Shown here in pieces: positions 7,811 to 14,975 of a stretch of 14,975 nucleotides of DNA. The notes under the pieces were generated by a model. It saw only the letters and a program-made list of their open reading frames with translations, searched no databases and was not told the DNA's origin. This DNA comes from an uncultured Selenomonadaceae bacterium. Its GTDB lineage: Bacteria > Bacillota > Negativicutes > Selenomonadales > Selenomonadaceae. Numbering within the stretch: position 1 is the first letter of the stretch; every line of letters starts with the position of its first letter. Location: assembly GCA_905233965.1 (NCBI GenBank), contig CAJOFG010000108.1:1-14975 (forward strand), written 5' to 3'. Both the position numbers and the translations under genes were made by a program.

Positions 7811-8569
7811 TTAAATGTATTCGCCCGCCGTCATCCGGAAAATACTTCCCGTCATGATTTTTGAATCGTCCGACATCAGAAAGACGAGCGCGGAAAGATA
7901 ATCGGTGACTTCCGGCATTTTTCCCATCGGCAAATAATTTCCGGCACGACGACGCAATTCTTCTTCCGACTCACCCAAAGATTTTCGCAAGGCAATTTCT
8001 CCTTCAGTCGGTGTCCAACCCAAAGTCAAAACGTTGCAACGAATTTTTTCCGACGCATAATTTTTTGCAATGTGTTCGGACAAAGTCATCAGCACACCTT
8101 TTGAACAGGCATAAGCCGCGCGATCTTTTTCGCCGCCCCAAGCATGAGCGGAGCCGGTAAGGACGATTGAGCCGCCGCCGGATTGTCGCATATATTTTAC
8201 CGCCTGTTGACAGCAGAAAAATGCGGCTTTGAAATTCACCGTCATCACTTCGTCGAAAGTTCCTTCGTCGCAAGTGTCCAAAGGTGAAATCGGAGTAACG
8301 CCGGCGTAGTTGAAAAATCCGTCGAGCCTTCCGAATTTTTTATTCGTTTCGTCGAACAAATTTTTGCAGTCGGAAATATTTTTCAAGTCGGTGTGAACGA
8401 AAATTACATTTGAAGTTTCGGACAAAATTTTTTTCGCCGCAACTTCATCGCGTCCGCCGATAACGACTTTTGCTCCGCGCCGGGAAAATTCTTCCGCCGC
8501 CGCCCGACCGACTCCTTTTGTCCCGCCGGAAATTACGATAACTTTATCTTTCAAAATTTCATTGTCCAT
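7811..8569 (-). CDS. SDR family NAD(P)-dependent oxidoreductase
   Basis: This classical short-chain dehydrogenase/reductase of 252 aa has a Rossmann fold and is cytoplasmic. The cofactor loop is GGTKGVG (15-21), with Gly replacing the first Thr of TGxxxGxG. The structural motif NNAG appears as NYAG (87-90), the catalytic tetrad is Asn 112, Ser 140, Tyr 153 and Lys 157 (YACSK), and the usual PG motif is GWTPTEGE (184-191). The C-terminal MTGSIFRMTAGEYI matches the family's end. Arg 40 after the second strand (GGRDE) favours NADP(H), but this is inference. The ATG is preceded by GGGAGAG, which overlaps the end of the ATP-grasp gene 6 bp upstream. The substrate is unknown; the position beside a ligase and a hydrolase suggests a shared small-molecule pathway rather than fatty acid synthesis. 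Confidence 0.9.
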   Translation of the reverse strand: MDNEILKDKVIVISGGTKGVGRAAAEEFSRRGAKVVIGGRDEVAAKKILSETSNVIFVHTDLKNISDCKNLFDETNKKFGRLDGFFNYAGVTPISPLDTCDEGTFDEVMTVNFKAAFFCCQQAVKYMRQSGGGSIVLTGSAHAWGGEKDRAAYACSKGVLMTLSEHIAKNYASEKIRCNVLTLGWTPTEGEIALRKSLGESEEELRRRAGNYLPMGKMPEVTDYLSALVFLMSDDSKIMTGSIFRMTAGEYI

Positions 8570-8575
8570 AAAATT

Positions 8576-9875
8576 TTACTCTCCCGAAAAATTCAGTTCA
8601 AGTGCTTTATCGACATCAAAACCTTTGAGCAGAAGATTTTTTCCTTCCGCGTCAAAAACTTTTACCGTGTTCATATAATGCTTGAGTGCGTCCGCCAACT
8701 CCGATTTATTTTCGCAGACAAGATACATTCGCGAAACAACCTGCTTTTCCGTCCCGACATACTCCGGCAAAATTTCATCGCCTTCATACAATCTTTGAAC
8801 ATTCGCCGCAACACGTGAATCGCCGGAAAGATTTTCAAAGCCTTCGATTTTAAAAATTTTTCCGCTTTTCGCAACGAACCATAAAGTTGCGGCAAATTTT
8901 CCGCGAAGTCGAACGTAATCAACTTTTCGCAAATCAATTTCGCCTTCCGAACCGGTGAGAGCGAAACGAATCAACATTTCTGTTTGGTCGAAGCCGTGAA
9001 TTTTTTTCAGCAAAATGTGCGGAGCCTCTCCCTGCAGTCTGAACCCGGTATCATAAAAATAAAATTCTCCGTCCCGATAAAAAGCCGATCAAAACGCCGT
9101 TCCTTATTCCGATCTCCCGGAACATACGAATCAGTTTGTCGTGAACCTTTGAAAAATATTCATCGAGATGTTTTGAAGGGTAAGTGCCGCCCAGACAAAC
9201 GCGACTCAAACCGGGTTGTTCGTCTGTGGTGTACCTGTCGTAAACGCAGGAGGCGGAGCAGTAACCGTCTTTGAAAGTGTAGTACAAACCCATATCGTCA
9301 CATTGCATATATTCTTCGACGAGAAAATTTTTATTTTTGGAAACCGACAAAGCTTTTTCGACTCCGGCTTTCAACTCCGATTTGTCGTAAACCGCAGTCA
9401 TTCCCGTACCGCCGGAAGAATCGGAAGGTTTAATCATCACCGGGAAAGAAATTTTTGCAATATCTTTTTCACTCAAAAATTCATCGAGATAAAATTCCGG
9501 TATTCCGCTTATCCCGAACTTTTTGCAAGTCGCTTTGAAAAAATCTTTGTGTGCGAAAACGTCGGCAATTTTTTTCGTCGCGCAACAGGGAAGATTTAAA
9601 ATTTCGCAAACTTCCGCGTAAATCGGAACAAGCATATCGGCAACGCCGACCATAACTCCGTCGATTTTTTCTTCGCGAACCAAATTTACCAAGCCGGGAA
9701 CATTCATTCCGTCAACGTCGCAAGACTTCCAAGCATATTTTTTCGCCGGATCATTCGGTCTGTTGCTTGTCACGAAAGTTTTTATTCCCATTTGATTTGC
9801 CGTTTCGACGATGGAAATTGTTTCGGGATTTGCTCCGAGAATCAATAATTTTTTTCCTTCAAAACTTTCCGACAT
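8576..9875 (-). pseudogene. ATP-grasp ligase, interrupted by a frameshift
   Basis: Two frames together give one ATP-grasp enzyme of about 432-434 aa, a class that makes acyl-phosphate intermediates to join a carboxylate to an amine or thiol. Frame A, from ATG 9873-9875 (GGAG 7 nt upstream, 9883-9886), has an N-terminal preATP-grasp fold (LLILGANPETISI), Lys 110 (FAHKDFF), MIKPSDSSGGTGM (147-159) and VEEYM (186-190). It goes off-frame after GVL at about 9090 and stops at 9051-9053. Frame B continues as SAFYRDGEFYFYDTGFRLQG and ends at 8576 after the typical EMLIRFALTG segment. The lesion lies between 9054 and 9091. A deletion of 5 bases near 9089 or one extra G in the GGG at about 9075-9077 (coding strand) would both explain it. 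The substrate is unknown. It lies between the hydrolase and SDR genes. Confidence 0.85.
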
Positions 9876-9877
9876 TT

Positions 9878-10666
9878 TCAAACTCCATTCAAAATTTTTT
9901 CCGGCAAAGTGTATCGTTCGCCTTGACGCATAATCAGGAAGGGCAAATTTTTTTCCGTCATCAAGTCGAAAAATTTTCCGACATCGCCGTGATGAGATGC
10001 AAACATTCCGTAATGGCAGGGGATTGTAATTTTCGGGCGCAACAATTCGGAAAGCGTGACACACTCCGATTCGTTCATGTTGCCGAACGCTCCGTTAATC
10101 GGCGCGATCAAAACGTCGGGATTGTCCGGAATTTCGTTTGCTCTGTCCGTTCTCAACCGGGTATCTCCCGCCTCGTAAATAATTTTTCCGTCAACATTCA
10201 GTACAACGCCGACGGCATCCGGTGCTGCCGCTCCGTGATCGCAATTTACGAATTTGATTTGAAAATCTTCGACGGTCGCAACATCTCCCGGCTTGACGTA
10301 ATGAATTTGTTCTTCGTGATAATTCAACATCAATTTTTCCGTCAAAGTTTTGCAACCTTCCGAACAAAAAAGTTGCGTCCGTCCGTTCGCCAAAAATTTC
10401 GGAACGGAATCAAAGTCGAAATGGTCGAAGTGTGCGTGAGTGCATATCACGGCATCAAACTCAATTTCCGACGGAGAAAAAATTTTCGGCAAAAGTCTTT
10501 TGAATCCGGCGTGTCCCTCAAGCCTTTCAACGCAGTCGGAAAGGTAAAGATCGACTCCGACAATTTGCCCGGAGGAGGATTTGATTATGAAACCCGCCTG
10601 CCCGGTTGAAAAAATATGTGTGCGCCCGGTTTTTGCCGTCAAAATTTCCGTGACAAAATTATTCAT
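9878..10666 (-). CDS. UlaG-like metallo-beta-lactamase-fold hydrolase
   Basis: This 262-aa cytoplasmic metal-dependent hydrolase shows the metallo-beta-lactamase metal-ligand pattern: THAHFDHFD (HxHxDH at 77-82), His 144 (CDHG), Asp 168 (EAGDTR) and His 218 (PCHYGMF). The layout resembles the UlaG/YtnP-like group (L-ascorbate-6-phosphate lactonase relatives), which split lactones or phosphoesters; the substrate here is unknown. The start at ATG 10664-10666 is chosen because GGGGGAG lies 3-4 nt upstream and because the longer reading frame to 10726 would run through the promoter -10 box. It is the first gene of the minus-strand array, ending 2 bp before the ATP-grasp ATG. Its TGA sits between that gene's GGAG site and start, so the two are probably coupled. 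Confidence 0.9.
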   Translation of the reverse strand: MNNFVTEILTAKTGRTHIFSTGQAGFIIKSSSGQIVGVDLYLSDCVERLEGHAGFKRLLPKIFSPSEIEFDAVICTHAHFDHFDFDSVPKFLANGRTQLFCSEGCKTLTEKLMLNYHEEQIHYVKPGDVATVEDFQIKFVNCDHGAAAPDAVGVVLNVDGKIIYEAGDTRLRTDRANEIPDNPDVLIAPINGAFGNMNESECVTLSELLRPKITIPCHYGMFASHHGDVGKFFDLMTEKNLPFLIMRQGERYTLPEKILNGV

Positions 10667-10714
10667 TTGCTCCCCCGTTTCATTCAAAAAAATTCTGCCG
10701 TAACGACCGGAGGA

Positions 10715-10744
10715 ATGATAACACACGCAAAAAGTTTATGACAA
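10715..10744 (-). promoter_or_regulatory. Promoter for the MBL/ATP-grasp/SDR/rodA transcript
   Basis: On the minus strand TTGTCA (10739-10744; 5 of 6) is followed by 18 bp and TATCAT (10715-10720; 5 of 6), with a TG one base before the -10, giving an extended -10 element. Transcription would start near 10708, leaving a leader of about 40 nt before the ATG at 10666. Confidence 0.6.
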
Positions 10745-10781
10745 GTTTTTGACAAAATTTTTTTCGGCGGTAACCGGAGTC

Positions 10782-10810
10782 TGTACATAAAAGCGGAAAT
10801 TTAATATAAT
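10782..10810 (+). promoter_or_regulatory. Promoter for the condensation-like gene and hisF
   Basis: TGTACA (10782-10787; 4 of 6) is followed by 17 bp and a perfect TATAAT (10805-10810). The two divergent promoters have their -35 boxes about 40 bp apart, so one regulator bound between them could affect both. A ribosome binding site GGGAG (10840-10844) lies 9 nt before the TTG start at 10854. Confidence 0.65.
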
Positions 10811-10853
10811 TGTCCGGCAAAGAAAAAATTTTTTCGGAAGGGAGCAAAAAATT

Positions 10854-12665
10854 TTGAAACTTACACCCGAAGAAGAAAAATTATTCATTCAAACTTACGG
10901 CAAACAATTCGACACCGACAATCCGGCATACGGCGCAAAAAAAATTGAAGACATTCGCGAATTGACGGAGAGCGAGCGGAGATTTTTCGACAAAAAAAAT
11001 TTTCTTTCGCCGAATTTTTTCACGCAGACGCTTTACAAATTTTCCGGCGAAATTTTGCCGCTGAGATTTAATCTCGCCATTCACAAACTCGTCGAACGTG
11101 AAGAAATGTTCCGAACGAATTTTTTTGATGCCGGCTCACGCGTTTTGAAAATCATTTTCCAAAGTCGGCCGGAACTTCCGGAAATTACTTATCGCAGTCT
11201 GAAACATTTGGACGCGGACGATATGAACGAAACTCTTACAAAAATTATGGAGGCGGATCGTCGCGAAAGATTCGACTTGAAAAACGGCTGTCTGATTCGC
11301 TTTGCGGTTTTCGGCACCGGCGAAAATGAATTTGCCGTTCTGATAACCATGTCCATGTTAATCGCGGAAAGTTTCGACGAGAAAAATTTTTTCCGGTACA
11401 TCAGCGGAAACGGCGAATACAAATCGAAGGCAACCGTTTCGTCGATGACCGGAAAATCCGCCGTGCCGGCGAAAAAATATTGGGAAAACATTTTGACCGA
11501 CTTGCCGAATGTGCCGACGATTCCCGGCGAAAAAAAATCGGCAGGCGCCGTCTTTCGACAAAAAATTCCCGCCGATATTGTTTCCGACTTGAGAAATTAC
11601 GCGCAACAAAATAAATTGATGTTGATGTCGATTTTGCAAACGGCTTGGGCGTTCCTGCTCAAGTCCGTGAACAATTCGGACGACCTGATTTTTTGCCGGC
11701 TGATTTCAAACCGGAAAGGCAAAGAAGATTTTTCGATGAACATGATTCCGGTTCGCGTAAAAATTCCGCCGGAAATGACGATTGACAAAATTGTCAAAGA
11801 GCAATTCAAACAGCTGATAATTTCTCAACCGTACGGATTTTTCGATTGGAGCGAATTGTCCGATTTGAATTTGCAAAAAAAATCTCTGTTCAATCACTTT
11901 TTGAGTTTCATGGACTTTTCCGACGAACTCGTTCCCTACTCTTTGACTTCGGCGACGAACGACGGCGCGATTGTCGGAAAAAATTTTTGGGAAGCGCAAG
12001 GCATGAAGTTGAGCGTTTACTTCCAGTACACGAACAGAAATTTATCCGTCACGTTCAATTACGATTCAAATAAATTTTCCGCCGGAGCCGGCGAACTCAT
12101 CGCGAAAATTTACAACACGGTTCTCCGGCAAATGCTTGTATATCTCCACTCCGACGCGGCGACTTTTGACGAACACATCAAAGAAAAAATTCGCTCGGAC
12201 GTTCCGAAAGTTACGGACGCGGAGAGCGAAAGAAAAATTTTTGCCGATTTCATTCGTACTTGCAAAATTTTCCAAACTTCCGATGTCGGCATAATCGAAG
12301 ACACGATAGGAAAAATGAAATTGCTTTCCTGCTTTGAAGGCGACCGGATTCGCGGAGATTTCCTCAACGAAAATTTGGTCTTTGTCGTTGACGGAAAAAT
12401 TTCCCGAAGTTTGAGTGCCGGTGACGGTGATTTTTATCCGCTCGACATAATCAAGAAGGGCGGCTTGATGAACGAAACAATTTTCCTGAAAGAAAAGCGC
12501 ACCGAAATTTCCGGCGAAGTCCTCACCGACTTTGCAACGCTCGCTTACATTTCGGAAAAAGATTTTCGTGCACTTGCAAGAAAATATCCGTCGGTAAGCG
12601 AAGCGGTTTTCCAACACGTCCTTAAGCAGGAAGAAAAATATCAGTTGCTCTGGATTCAAAGTTAA
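10854..12665 (+). CDS. Degenerate NRPS condensation-like domain fused to a cyclic-nucleotide-binding-like domain
   Basis: This 603-aa protein is soluble, with no signal peptide. Residues about 35-445 follow a nonribosomal peptide synthetase condensation fold: [13 protein letters not shown] (79-91) matches the early ExLRTxF motif, and [18 protein letters not shown] (255-272), [18 protein letters not shown] (285-302) and the [12 protein letters not shown] region (324-335) match later motifs. The catalytic HHxxxDG is replaced by SMLIAES (167-173), so Met 168 takes the place of the essential His and peptide-bond formation is unlikely. Residues about 461-603 resemble a cNMP-binding (CRP-like) beta-roll: [15 protein letters not shown], then [11 protein letters not shown] (510-520), and a final helix with [13 protein letters not shown]. 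The phosphate-binding cassette is degenerate. There is no carrier or adenylation domain nearby. The start is TTG with a good ribosome binding site. Its function is unknown; a binding or regulatory role is my inference. Confidence 0.7.
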   Translation: MKLTPEEEKLFIQTYGKQFDTDNPAYGAKKIEDIRELTESERRFFDKKNFLSPNFFTQTLYKFSGEILPLRFNLAIHKLVEREEMFRTNFFDAGSRVLKIIFQSRPELPEITYRSLKHLDADDMNETLTKIMEADRRERFDLKNGCLIRFAVFGTGENEFAVLITMSMLIAESFDEKNFFRYISGNGEYKSKATVSSMTGKSAVPAKKYWENILTDLPNVPTIPGEKKSAGAVFRQKIPADIVSDLRNYAQQNKLMLMSILQTAWAFLLKSVNNSDDLIFCRLISNRKGKEDFSMNMIPVRVKIPPEMTIDKIVKEQFKQLIISQPYGFFDWSELSDLNLQKKSLFNHFLSFMDFSDELVPYSLTSATNDGAIVGKNFWEAQGMKLSVYFQYTNRNLSVTFNYDSNKFSAGAGELIAKIYNTVLRQMLVYLHSDAATFDEHIKEKIRSDVPKVTDAESERKIFADFIRTCKIFQTSDVGIIEDTIGKMKLLSCFEGDRIRGDFLNENLVFVVDGKISRSLSAGDGDFYPLDIIKKGGLMNETIFLKEKRTEISGEVLTDFATLAYISEKDFRALARKYPSVSEAVFQHVLKQEEKYQLLWIQS

Positions 12666-12676
12666 ACGGTGATAAA

Positions 12677-13438
12677 ATGTTGACGAAAAGAATTATTCCC
12701 TGCCTTGACGTTAAATCCGGCAGGGTGGTTAAAGGAACAAATTTTGTCGGGCTCCGCGATGCCGGAGATCCCGTCGAACTTGCAAAAAAATACGACGACG
12801 AACGCGCCGACGAATTGGTTTTTCTCGACATAACCGCGTCGCACGAAGGGCGCGGAACCATGGTTGAGGTTGCGAAAAATTGCGCGTCGCAAGTTTTCAT
12901 TCCGTTCACCGTCGGCGGAGGGATTCGCACGGTTGAAGATATGCGCGTCATGTTGAAAGCCGGCGCGGATAAAATTTCGGTGAACAGTGCGGCGGTAAAA
13001 AATCCGGAATTGATTCGGGACGGAGCAAAAAAATTCGGCAGTCAGTGTATCGTCCTCGCGGTTGACGCAAAACGCCGGGAAAAAAATTCCGGCTGGGAAA
13101 TTTACATAAACGGCGGGAGAACTCCGACCGGCTTGGACTGTATCGACTGGGTGAAAAAATGTGTCGCGCTGGGTGCCGGAGAAATTTTGTTGACGAGCAT
13201 GGACGCAGACGGAACGAAAGACGGTTACGACATCGAACTGACGCGCACGGTCAGCGAATCTGTCAACGTGCCGGTTATCGCATCCGGCGGTGCCGGCGAA
13301 CCCGAACATTTTTTAAAAGTTTTGACGGAGGGAAAAGCCGACGCGGTTTTGGCGGCATCGGTTTTTCATTACGGAAAATTTACAATTCGACAGATAAAAG
13401 ATTTTTTGAAAAATAACGGTGTCGAAGTGAGATTTTAA
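12677..13438 (+). CDS. hisF: Imidazole glycerol phosphate synthase cyclase subunit HisF
   Basis: HisF is the cyclase half of imidazole glycerol phosphate synthase; it takes ammonia from the HisH glutaminase and converts PRFAR to imidazole glycerol phosphate and AICAR in histidine synthesis. The 253-aa TIM barrel is canonical: [20 protein letters not shown] with catalytic Asp 11, [36 protein letters not shown], the second catalytic Asp in [33 protein letters not shown] and the phosphate-binding [12 protein letters not shown]. It starts 11 bp after the preceding stop with a GGTGA at 12668-12672, so it shares the upstream promoter. No hisH, hisA or hisI is in the window, and a terminator follows directly, so it is separated from the usual histidine operon, at least here. 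Confidence 0.97.
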   Translation: MLTKRIIPCLDVKSGRVVKGTNFVGLRDAGDPVELAKKYDDERADELVFLDITASHEGRGTMVEVAKNCASQVFIPFTVGGGIRTVEDMRVMLKAGADKISVNSAAVKNPELIRDGAKKFGSQCIVLAVDAKRREKNSGWEIYINGGRTPTGLDCIDWVKKCVALGAGEILLTSMDADGTKDGYDIELTRTVSESVNVPVIASGGAGEPEHFLKVLTEGKADAVLAASVFHYGKFTIRQIKDFLKNNGVEVRF

Positions 13439-13461
13439 AAAAAAAATTTTTTAAACCGCAT

Positions 13462-13490
13462 TGCAACCTTTCCCGGTTGCATATTTTTTT
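13462..13490 (+). terminator. Rho-independent terminator after hisF
   Basis: A 7-bp perfect stem, TGCAACC (13462-13468) with GGTTGCA (13475-13481), closes a 6-base loop (TTTCCC) and is followed by T, A and a run of seven T (13484-13490). The T-run overlaps the last codon of the convergent toxin gene. The A/T-rich tract at 13437-13454 may help it act on the minus strand as well, but there the U-run is not immediate. Confidence 0.85.
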
Positions 13491-13923
13491 ATCTTGTTTC
13501 GGTTCGACAAAAATTTTCAATTATTTCTGCCGGAGTAACCGCCGGAATTTTCGACGACTTAAAATCTTTGACGTTGTTCGTCACGATAAAATCGGCGTTG
13601 ACCGCAAGCGCACATTTTTCCTGCAAACAGTCTTCAAAGTCCGGAAAATTTTCGTCCCGAATCGCATTCACGACTTCTTCATGCGGTGCGGCAACCACCG
13701 TCAAAAAATTTGTGAGTTCGGACAAAACCCGGCGGCGTTCGGACTCAGGCTTTTTTCGCAACATATACCACATTGAAGACAAACTGTGGAAAGCCACATA
13801 ACCTTTCACGCCGTCTTTCATGCAAGCCGATATGACACGAAACGAATTTTTATACTGCGGTTGACGAAACAAGATGTAATCCAAAAGAACATTTGTATCA
13901 ATCAAGAGGACCATATTTTTCAT
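13489..13923 (-). CDS. PIN_3-family ribonuclease toxin
   Basis: This 144-aa putative toxin of the PIN domain class (VapC-like, PIN_3 subgroup) would cleave RNA with metal-bound acidic residues. Visible motifs are LIDTNVLLDYI (7-17, Asp 9), the FPDFEDCLQ segment (93-101, acidic 95-98), and IVTNNVKDF (113-121, Asp 120) followed by SSKIPAVTPAEII, all in family order. The usual Glu in the middle helix is not obvious (HSLSSMWYMLRK). The ATG at 13921-13923 is chosen because GGTGGG (13933-13938) lies 9 nt upstream; ATG at 13912-13914 is an alternative. It overlaps the upstream antitoxin gene by 26 bp, a typical arrangement of cotranscribed pairs. Confidence 0.87.
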   Translation of the reverse strand: MKNMVLLIDTNVLLDYILFRQPQYKNSFRVISACMKDGVKGYVAFHSLSSMWYMLRKKPESERRRVLSELTNFLTVVAAPHEEVVNAIRDENFPDFEDCLQEKCALAVNADFIVTNNVKDFKSSKIPAVTPAEIIENFCRTETR

Positions 13924-14197
13924 TGAGTGCTTCCCACCTTTCCTGTTCCCAATCAATATCGGAATTCAAAAAATCTTTGTTCTCTTCCTTCCACTTTTCA
14001 AGAGCCGCGAACGCCGCCGCTTTCTTCGGATCAATTCCCGCGCCGGAGTGTAAAAATTTTTGAAACTCTTCCTCCGTGACACCGGATTTTTTTTCAAATT
14101 TCGTTTTGAAGTTCCGCAAATACGAAACACATTCGGCAAGCAAATTGTCCGGAATTTCATTCACGATTTGCAAAGCTTCCTGACGCAAGGTAAGCAT
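13898..14197 (-). CDS. Putative antitoxin of the PIN toxin pair
   Basis: This small protein of 99 aa starts with a helical segment (LTLRQEALQIVNEIPDNLLA, 2-21), followed by a mixed region and an acidic, Trp-containing tail (NSDIDWEQERWEALNEKYG, 78-96). I do not see a clear ribbon-helix-helix, AbrB or Phd domain. The antitoxin role rests on its position: same strand, directly upstream, 26-bp overlap with the PIN gene. The start is ATG 14195-14197, because GGAGGTGG (14206-14213) lies 8 nt upstream; the upstream GTG at 14207-14209 falls inside that ribosome binding site. The gene begins 28 bp after the DUF2156 stop, so it may be cotranscribed with it. Confidence 0.75.
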   Translation of the reverse strand: MLTLRQEALQIVNEIPDNLLAECVSYLRNFKTKFEKKSGVTEEEFQKFLHSGAGIDPKKAAAFAALEKWKEENKDFLNSDIDWEQERWEALNEKYGPLD

Positions 14198-14225
14198 TTT
14201 TAATTCCACCTCCGAAAAATTTTCT

Positions 14226-14975
14226 TTACGAATTTTTCAATTTCACTTCAAACTTTTCAATCATCTTTGCCGGGCGATAAGATTCTTTCGTCTTTCTGAT
14301 TCCTTCGATTCCCAAATCTTCTTCGCGGTTGATATATTTCATTTCAGACCATTCGTTCGCCGCAAATTTTTGATTTATCGCCGCATAAATTCCGTTGAAG
14401 TCGGTATCGCCTTTTTCGATGTGGACGACCGACATTTCCGGAGTTGTCTGCTCACCGATCGCGAACGCCTCAGCTTTTCCGTCAATCAAAATTGCGCCGC
14501 CTTTCACGCCGAAATATTTGAAGTCGGCGAACAAATCCAAAATTGCGTCGCGTTCAAATTTCAGCGCGGGATACTGTTCCAAATCGCGAATGTTGTACCA
14601 GTCATGCATACAGTCGATACAAAGATTTATCGCGTCCTCCGTTTCGAGCGAAACATATTCGGCTTGCGGATAACATTTGTTGAAACTGTTCAAATGATTT
14701 TTTTTGCGATGAAATTTTCTGCCGGCAAGCTTGATTAAATCTTCCGCATTGTAAACGTAGTCGGCACGGTTCCGGTCGGAAAAAAATTCAAACTCCGCGC
14801 CGGAAAAATTTTTCAGCCGTTCGACAAAATCCGGCTCCGCAATGTGAAAAATATATTCGGACGAAAAATTATCCCGGTAAATTTTTATCGCGTCATGAAT
14901 CGCGCCGTCCATTTTTTCTTCCGCGCAAAACGGTTGCAACAGCCGATTATTCAAAACGACGTACAGAACATTATC
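14226..14975 (-). CDS. DUF2156 protein (phosphatidylglycerol lysyltransferase C-terminal-like), 5' truncated by window edge
   Basis: The last 249 residues are present; the reading frame continues to the window edge (DNVLYVVLNNRLLQPF), so the TTG at 14952-14954 is an internal Leu and the true start is outside. The family has an acetyltransferase (GNAT-like) fold related to the C-terminal domain of phosphatidylglycerol lysyltransferase. Supporting motifs are LAGRKFHRKKNHLNSF, FGVKGGAILIDGKAEAFAIG, VVHIEKGDTDFNGIYAAIN and the end YINREEDLGIEGIRKTKESY. There is no membrane segment in the visible part, so the protein would be soluble. It may transfer an aminoacyl or acyl group, but many members have no known substrate. 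About 40-60 N-terminal residues are probably missing. Confidence 0.87.
   Translation of the reverse strand, partial: DNVLYVVLNNRLLQPFCAEEKMDGAIHDAIKIYRDNFSSEYIFHIAEPDFVERLKNFSGAEFEFFSDRNRADYVYNAEDLIKLAGRKFHRKKNHLNSFNKCYPQAEYVSLETEDAINLCIDCMHDWYNIRDLEQYPALKFERDAILDLFADFKYFGVKGGAILIDGKAEAFAIGEQTTPEMSVVHIEKGDTDFNGIYAAINQKFAANEWSEMKYINREEDLGIEGIRKTKESYRPAKMIEKFEVKLKNS

Noticed and set aside
8576..9013. Separate 145-aa gene downstream of the ATP-grasp
   Set aside because: Its first residues (KKIHGFDQTEMLIRFALTG) and the preceding in-frame DGEFYFYDTGFRLQG are the end of an ATP-grasp domain, so it is the second half of the broken gene.
9876..10064. N-terminal extension of the ATP-grasp frame
   Set aside because: These 63 residues overlap the MBL coding region, resemble no ATP-grasp sequence, and the ATG at 9873-9875 has a well placed GGAG site.
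10667..10726. N-terminal extension of the MBL frame
   Set aside because: It runs over the -10 box and the likely transcript start, and the ATG at 10664-10666 has its own ribosome binding site.
14226..14954. Complete 242-aa gene starting at TTG 14954
   Set aside because: The frame remains open and family-like to the window edge, so the TTG is an internal Leu codon.
1..14975. CRISPR array, insertion sequence, tRNA or attachment site
   Set aside because: No regularly spaced short repeats, transposase-like protein, terminal inverted repeats or tRNA-like folds were seen. The only clear repeats are the glycosyltransferase gene copies.

Overview
The window is ordinary bacterial chromosome, densely packed and without tRNA, rRNA, insertion sequence or CRISPR array. 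The canonical RodA and HisF proteins, a DUF2156 protein, very AT-rich Lys/Phe codons (AAA, TTT) beside GC-rich Arg/Gly/Ala codons, and good Shine-Dalgarno sites suggest a low-to-moderate GC member of the Firmicutes, perhaps a Negativicutes (Selenomonas-like) bacterium. That placement is inference; no marker gene fixes it.

Layout. At 1-185 (+) is the C-terminal tail of a gene that starts outside the window. A bidirectional terminator at about 234-263 separates it from a long minus-strand array, 10666 down to 288. In order of transcription this array is: an UlaG-like metallo-beta-lactamase-fold hydrolase; an ATP-grasp ligase broken by a frameshift; an SDR oxidoreductase; rodA; then, after an internal promoter (TTTACA-N17-TATAAT) and a leader hairpin, a DUF4422 protein, three tandem paralogous GlfT2-like family 2 glycosyltransferases (the first disrupted by a deletion of about 22 bp), and a Wzm-type ABC-2 polysaccharide export permease with no ATPase gene beside it. 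The second half is an envelope polysaccharide assembly and export module. The first half mixes a cell-shape gene with three enzymes whose substrate cannot be named.

A 187-bp divergent promoter region (10667-10853) separates this array from a plus-strand pair. The first gene is a 603-aa protein that looks like an NRPS condensation domain lacking the catalytic His-His motif, joined to a degenerate cyclic-nucleotide-binding-like domain. The second is a canonical hisF, separated from other histidine genes in this window. A terminator follows hisF.

From 14975 down to 13489 (minus strand) lie a DUF2156 (phosphatidylglycerol lysyltransferase C-terminal-like) gene cut by the window edge, then a toxin-antitoxin pair: a putative antitoxin of about 99 aa and an overlapping PIN_3-family toxin.

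The points most worth a second look are the condensation-like/cNMP-like fusion protein, the triplicated GlfT2-like genes with one fresh lesion and a mutated start junction, the frameshifted ATP-grasp gene, and the permease without an ATPase. No gap between genes exceeds 300 bases.
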